This document shows, one piece after another, positions 60,280 to 64,000 of a stretch of DNA of 64,000 nt; position 1 is the first letter of the stretch, and the number at the start of each line of letters is the position of its first letter. The translations under genes and the position numbers were made by a program. The stretch comes from Zonotrichia leucophrys gambelii (Eukaryota > Chordata > Aves > Passeriformes > Passerellidae), in contig NC_088169.1 of NCBI RefSeq assembly GCF_028769735.1, positions 40,276,729-40,340,728 of the forward strand, given 5' to 3'. The notes beneath the pieces are model-generated. The model worked only from the letters and a program-made list of their open reading frames with translations, did not search any database and was not told the DNA's origin.

Positions 60280-63200
60280 AAGGAGCTGCTCCAAATATTC
60301 TTTCACCATTCTCCATATCTCTCGAAAGGAGGAAACAGAAACTCATAACTTCTCCAGTGGCTGCTCCTTGAATGTCAAACAATTCCGACTTCTATTATTC
60401 TAATGAATCATGGATCAGGTTGCAAAAAAGGAATATTGATGGTAAGGTGCATGATCCTGAAGAGAGTGCTGCCAAAGAGCTGTCAATAGCACAGAATGAA
60501 GATCTTATATGTCTTTCAACCATGAACAACAAATCAGTGTCAATCCTCAAAAAAAGATTATTCATGTCTCAGTTATTGCCAGCTAATAACTAATAAAACT
60601 GATTTTAATCATTTTATAATCATTTTATAATGCTACGTTAATCCATAATTTTACTCAAAAGCAATGTTTATTTTTATATGTCAATGGCTGTTTTGTAACA
60701 TTTCACTCCTACAACAGACAGAGGAAACAAAATCCAAAGATGGGGAAATCCGAGAGGAAGTAAACTGGAGGTTGAGTCAACACTGTAACCTTGCAGTCAA
60801 AGGGAAGGTGTAAAATCCTGAAATGCACACATCTGCTTCAATGAGCCCTGCTGATCCCAATCCACATGCATTTCAACAGATGAGGGAGATTCCAGTCATT
60901 GCTGCAGCACTATTCAGGCCTTGCTATGTGTGAGGCGTTTTAAAAACACAGCTGGTACCTCTGTATTTTCCCATGTTACAAAGTAACTACCAAGTTGTAA
61001 TACTGTTAATATTGTCTAATTTAGTAACACTTAAAGTCTGAAAACATCACCTTTCTGATCTATTGTGGTTTAGTATGGACCTGGTGGGAAGATTGCTGTG
61101 TGAGCTCCTTCCAGGAGTCAGTGCACAGGTTTTAGGGCAGAGGAGGAGGAGAAAAACCTTTTTGGGTTCCTGGCAGCACAGTCTGTAAATTATTTCTCTT
61201 TTCAGTGTATTTAATTCAGGGAAGATTTTTACTTCCACTCAATTAATCTAATTTATTTGGCTTATGGAAGTCACCTTGCATGTGTGCCAGGCTATGGCAC
61301 GAAGGCTCCTCTTGCTGCTATAACTCTGTAACATCCATTCACAAAGTCTTGAATTTCCTGTTGGGGTGGATAACTGCACCTTTAGGAGGCTGGGAAACAA
61401 ATAGGTTTACCTCTTTCATAGTTTTCTGTTCTGAGTCATCACTGAGCAAACAAACACTGTAGTGAAGAGAAGAAACCAAGAAAATGTCTGAGCAGGACAG
61501 GGAAGCTGCATATTGGTCCCTAAATGCTGAAAATATCAGGAAATGTAGAGGATGAGAGGAGAAATCAGAGAGGTATTTGTAAAAAAATCAGGTTAATGCA
61601 AGGTATTTTACCTTTCTTGTTACAAAATTTTTCTCACCCAGGTACTTGAAAGATAATGACTGTAACAATATTACAGCTGCAGCAAAATGGAAACCAGCCA
61701 GGTCCTGGCTTTGTTTCTGGCAAGAGCTGAAGCACTTTGTACCTTTGATACTGTTCCATGAAACCAGGGGGATGAATCATGAAAGGGAATTACAGAATGT
61801 AAAAATGCAGGAGTTAAACATTTTAAAAACCCTCTTTTCATCAGGAGGTAAGTAAAGAGGGTAAAAGACAGGAGAAGGTTGACTGATCTCAGGCTGTTTT
61901 GAACAGTTGACTCAAACAAAACAAGGCTATTTGGATCAGGAACATAAGACTGGAAAGCTGGAAGACTTGGGTTAAATGCTAACAAAACAACTAGAATTTG
62001 TGAAAGAGAGGAAATCACCTAGCCCAGATGGAGCATACAAGAGGAAGGATAAGAGCCTTCCACAATGCCAGATACAGAGATTTCAGAGGTCTCCAACAGA
62101 AAAATCAAGAACCAAAAAGACAAACATGGATTAAATTTCAGATCCTTTGGGGGGGGGGGGGAAATTAAGGAGCCATACACATTGTAACAAACAACAGGAG
62201 CCAACACAATATCTGGCATCAGGATGGTGGCGTAAGATCTGCCCAGGATTACATCACTCAGCAAGAGCTTGCCAGCAGTAGCAGGTTGCTCTCAGCAAGC
62301 TCTGAGGGATGACAGCAGCCCTGCTGGCTCACAGGAATGCTTTGTGCAGTACAGCATGCCAGGGGAATGAATGAGTGAGCAGAGCAAGGGAGGAAAGAAG
62401 GAAGCTTTGTTCGGAGAACAAACGGGATATTTGCACTCAGGTGTGTGAGCCAGGGTGATACCAAAGGCCACTGCTACTCGGGAACATCTCCAGCAATAAA
62501 AGGGAAAAAAATCTGCTCACACCCTGCCTAGCTGGTCGTCAGTAGGAGGGATGCACTGCCTTGAGGAGAGTGACCTGGCAGAGATTCAGCCAGGATTATA
62601 TCATGGTAGTAGCAAACCCAAGTCCCTCTCCTTGCAACAAGGACTGCAACACTGAAAGGCCTTAAGCAGGAGACTAGTGGTGTGTCTATTGATTTTTGCT
62701 GTTCACTCTCTCTCTAGATGAATTGGGAGCCAGGCTAGTTGAACAGAAATGTTCAATAACCGTGGTGAGACTGACCACAGATTCCTGGAGGGAATTTCCC
62801 TACATGCTGCTGATGGCTCTGCAAGCATCTTCAAAGCTGGGGGTGGGCAAGAGGACTGGCATCCAGGGACTGACTCCAAAATTGGAAAACCACAGGATTA
62901 CTTCTGGCAAGAGGGAAATGCATAAAATGCCTGCCACAAGAAAGGTGCTTTTATCAAGGTTGGTGAGATTACAGTAACATTGGCAGGTCCAAGCCCTCAG
63001 TGATATTACTCAGCCAGGGCTAGGAATCCTGCAGACTTCACAGGATCTCTGGCATTGCTCTGTGCAAGATGTGGCATTTCCTGTATTTCATAGCAGCTGG
63101 CAGCTCTTGGGGACTGTCAGTAAGCAGCTTCTGCACCTAAGTGGATAAAGTGCACAAGTCATACCTGCAATTCAGCCAGCCATGTGTTGTGCACTGTGTA

Positions 63201-64000
63201 TCTGACCTGTGCAGGCTCTGTAGCCTTGTAGCCATCCAGACTGACTCTGCATCCCAGGGCACTCAGCTGGCCAGGCTCAGTCTTCATTCATGCTGAGTAG
63301 ACAATCCACACACATCCTACAAGGCAGAGAGGATAAGCATGGCCTTTGTGACTCACTGTGCATCCCAAGAATGGAATCTGTGGAGAGCTTTTCAAAGATT
63401 CACAGTTATTGCAAGAAAAGCAAAATAACACTTCTGGATTTTTTTTCTGACCTCATCTGAATGTGGATGTGACCAGCCCTGGCTTCTGTCCAATGTTGCC
63501 TGAAACAAAACTATTTGTTCCGTGAAGCCCTGTCTAAACTCATGCTATCACAAGTATGACAGCAAACATTTACATTCATTTCTTTGACATACCCTTGGAC
63601 TCTGTTGTATTAACTGCTGACAGAGTCAAGGACCTGACACCTGTCTGGAGGTGGCCTTTCTTGCTTTCTTTTTATTTTCAATTTTTACTATTTTAGCCAC
63701 CTACTAATATCAGAGCTGCTAACCAAAGCAGATGGGATTGTCTCAGCTGTCACTGGGATGGAAGTGGCATTGTAAACAACAGGATCCAGACCACATAGCA
63801 CTTTAAAGATCCAGTTGCAACAAGCCAATATACAAGTGGTGACAAATAGGAAGCCATTGCAGCCTTTTAGGCATCAAAGCAGATCTTTCACGAGGACTAT
63901 CACCATTGTCAGCTGTTTCATTCATACCTCTGAGTACCATCTTACACGGAGTGTGCTGCAACAGCTCCTTCTCAAAGCTGCACGTTCAGCTTTAATGAGA
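60280..64000. other. Intergenic stretch to the right edge: no gene seen
   Basis: Only short, unrecognised ORFs are present. A 13-G run lies at 62149-62161. Confidence 0.55.

Noticed and set aside
1..64000. Bacterial-type features: CRISPR arrays, operons, insertion sequences
   Set aside because: The window is a vertebrate genome segment with spliced genes and CR1 LINEs. No regularly spaced direct repeats or bacterial gene clusters are present.

Overview
The window looks like bird genomic DNA, most likely a passerine. The evidence is many CR1 LINE fragments with the typical TTCTATGATTCT-type 3' ends, a solo LTR near 10.2-10.6 kb that resembles a family common in songbirds, two intronless GPCR reading frames orthologous to GPR183 and GPR18, and the first four coding exons of UBAC2 on the opposite strand. 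No bacterial genes, CRISPR arrays or tRNA/rRNA genes were seen.

Layout. UBAC2 is read right to left. Its ATG is at 45839 in a CpG-rich promoter (about 45.66-46.05 kb). Exon 1 is 45809-45839, exon 2 is 37107-37234, exon 3 is 33877-33996 and exon 4 is 33342-33448. Together they give 386 coding bases with continuous phase. Everything left of 33342 behaves as UBAC2 intron 4; no later exon (rest of the rhomboid-like domain, UBA domain) was recognised down to base 1. Inside this intron, on the plus strand, lie GPR183 (CDS 3877-4953) and GPR18 (CDS 30767-31732, with a candidate 5' non-coding exon and promoter near 27.22-27.39 kb). Receptor genes inside and antisense to UBAC2 is the arrangement known in human 13q32.

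The right part (46-64 kb) is upstream of UBAC2, on the side where DOCK9 lies in other vertebrates. No coding exon was recognised there. It holds CR1 copies, a solo LTR inserted in a CR1, simple repeats, and a second GC/CpG-rich patch at 53.3-53.8 kb that may be the promoter of an unrecognised plus-strand transcript.

How the genes relate. GPR183 (oxysterol receptor, EBI2) and GPR18 (class A lipid/orphan receptor) are immune-cell receptors in the families' known biology. UBAC2 is an ER membrane protein of protein quality control. They share a locus but no evident pathway.

No new gene system was found. The observations most worth checking are a predicted spliced upstream ORF ending in an ATGA overlap with the GPR18 start, a roughly 90-bp sequence shared by two distant places, two LTR-in-CR1 nestings, and the orphan CpG-rich patch at 53.5 kb. 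All family assignments were made by eye from memory, without database searches.
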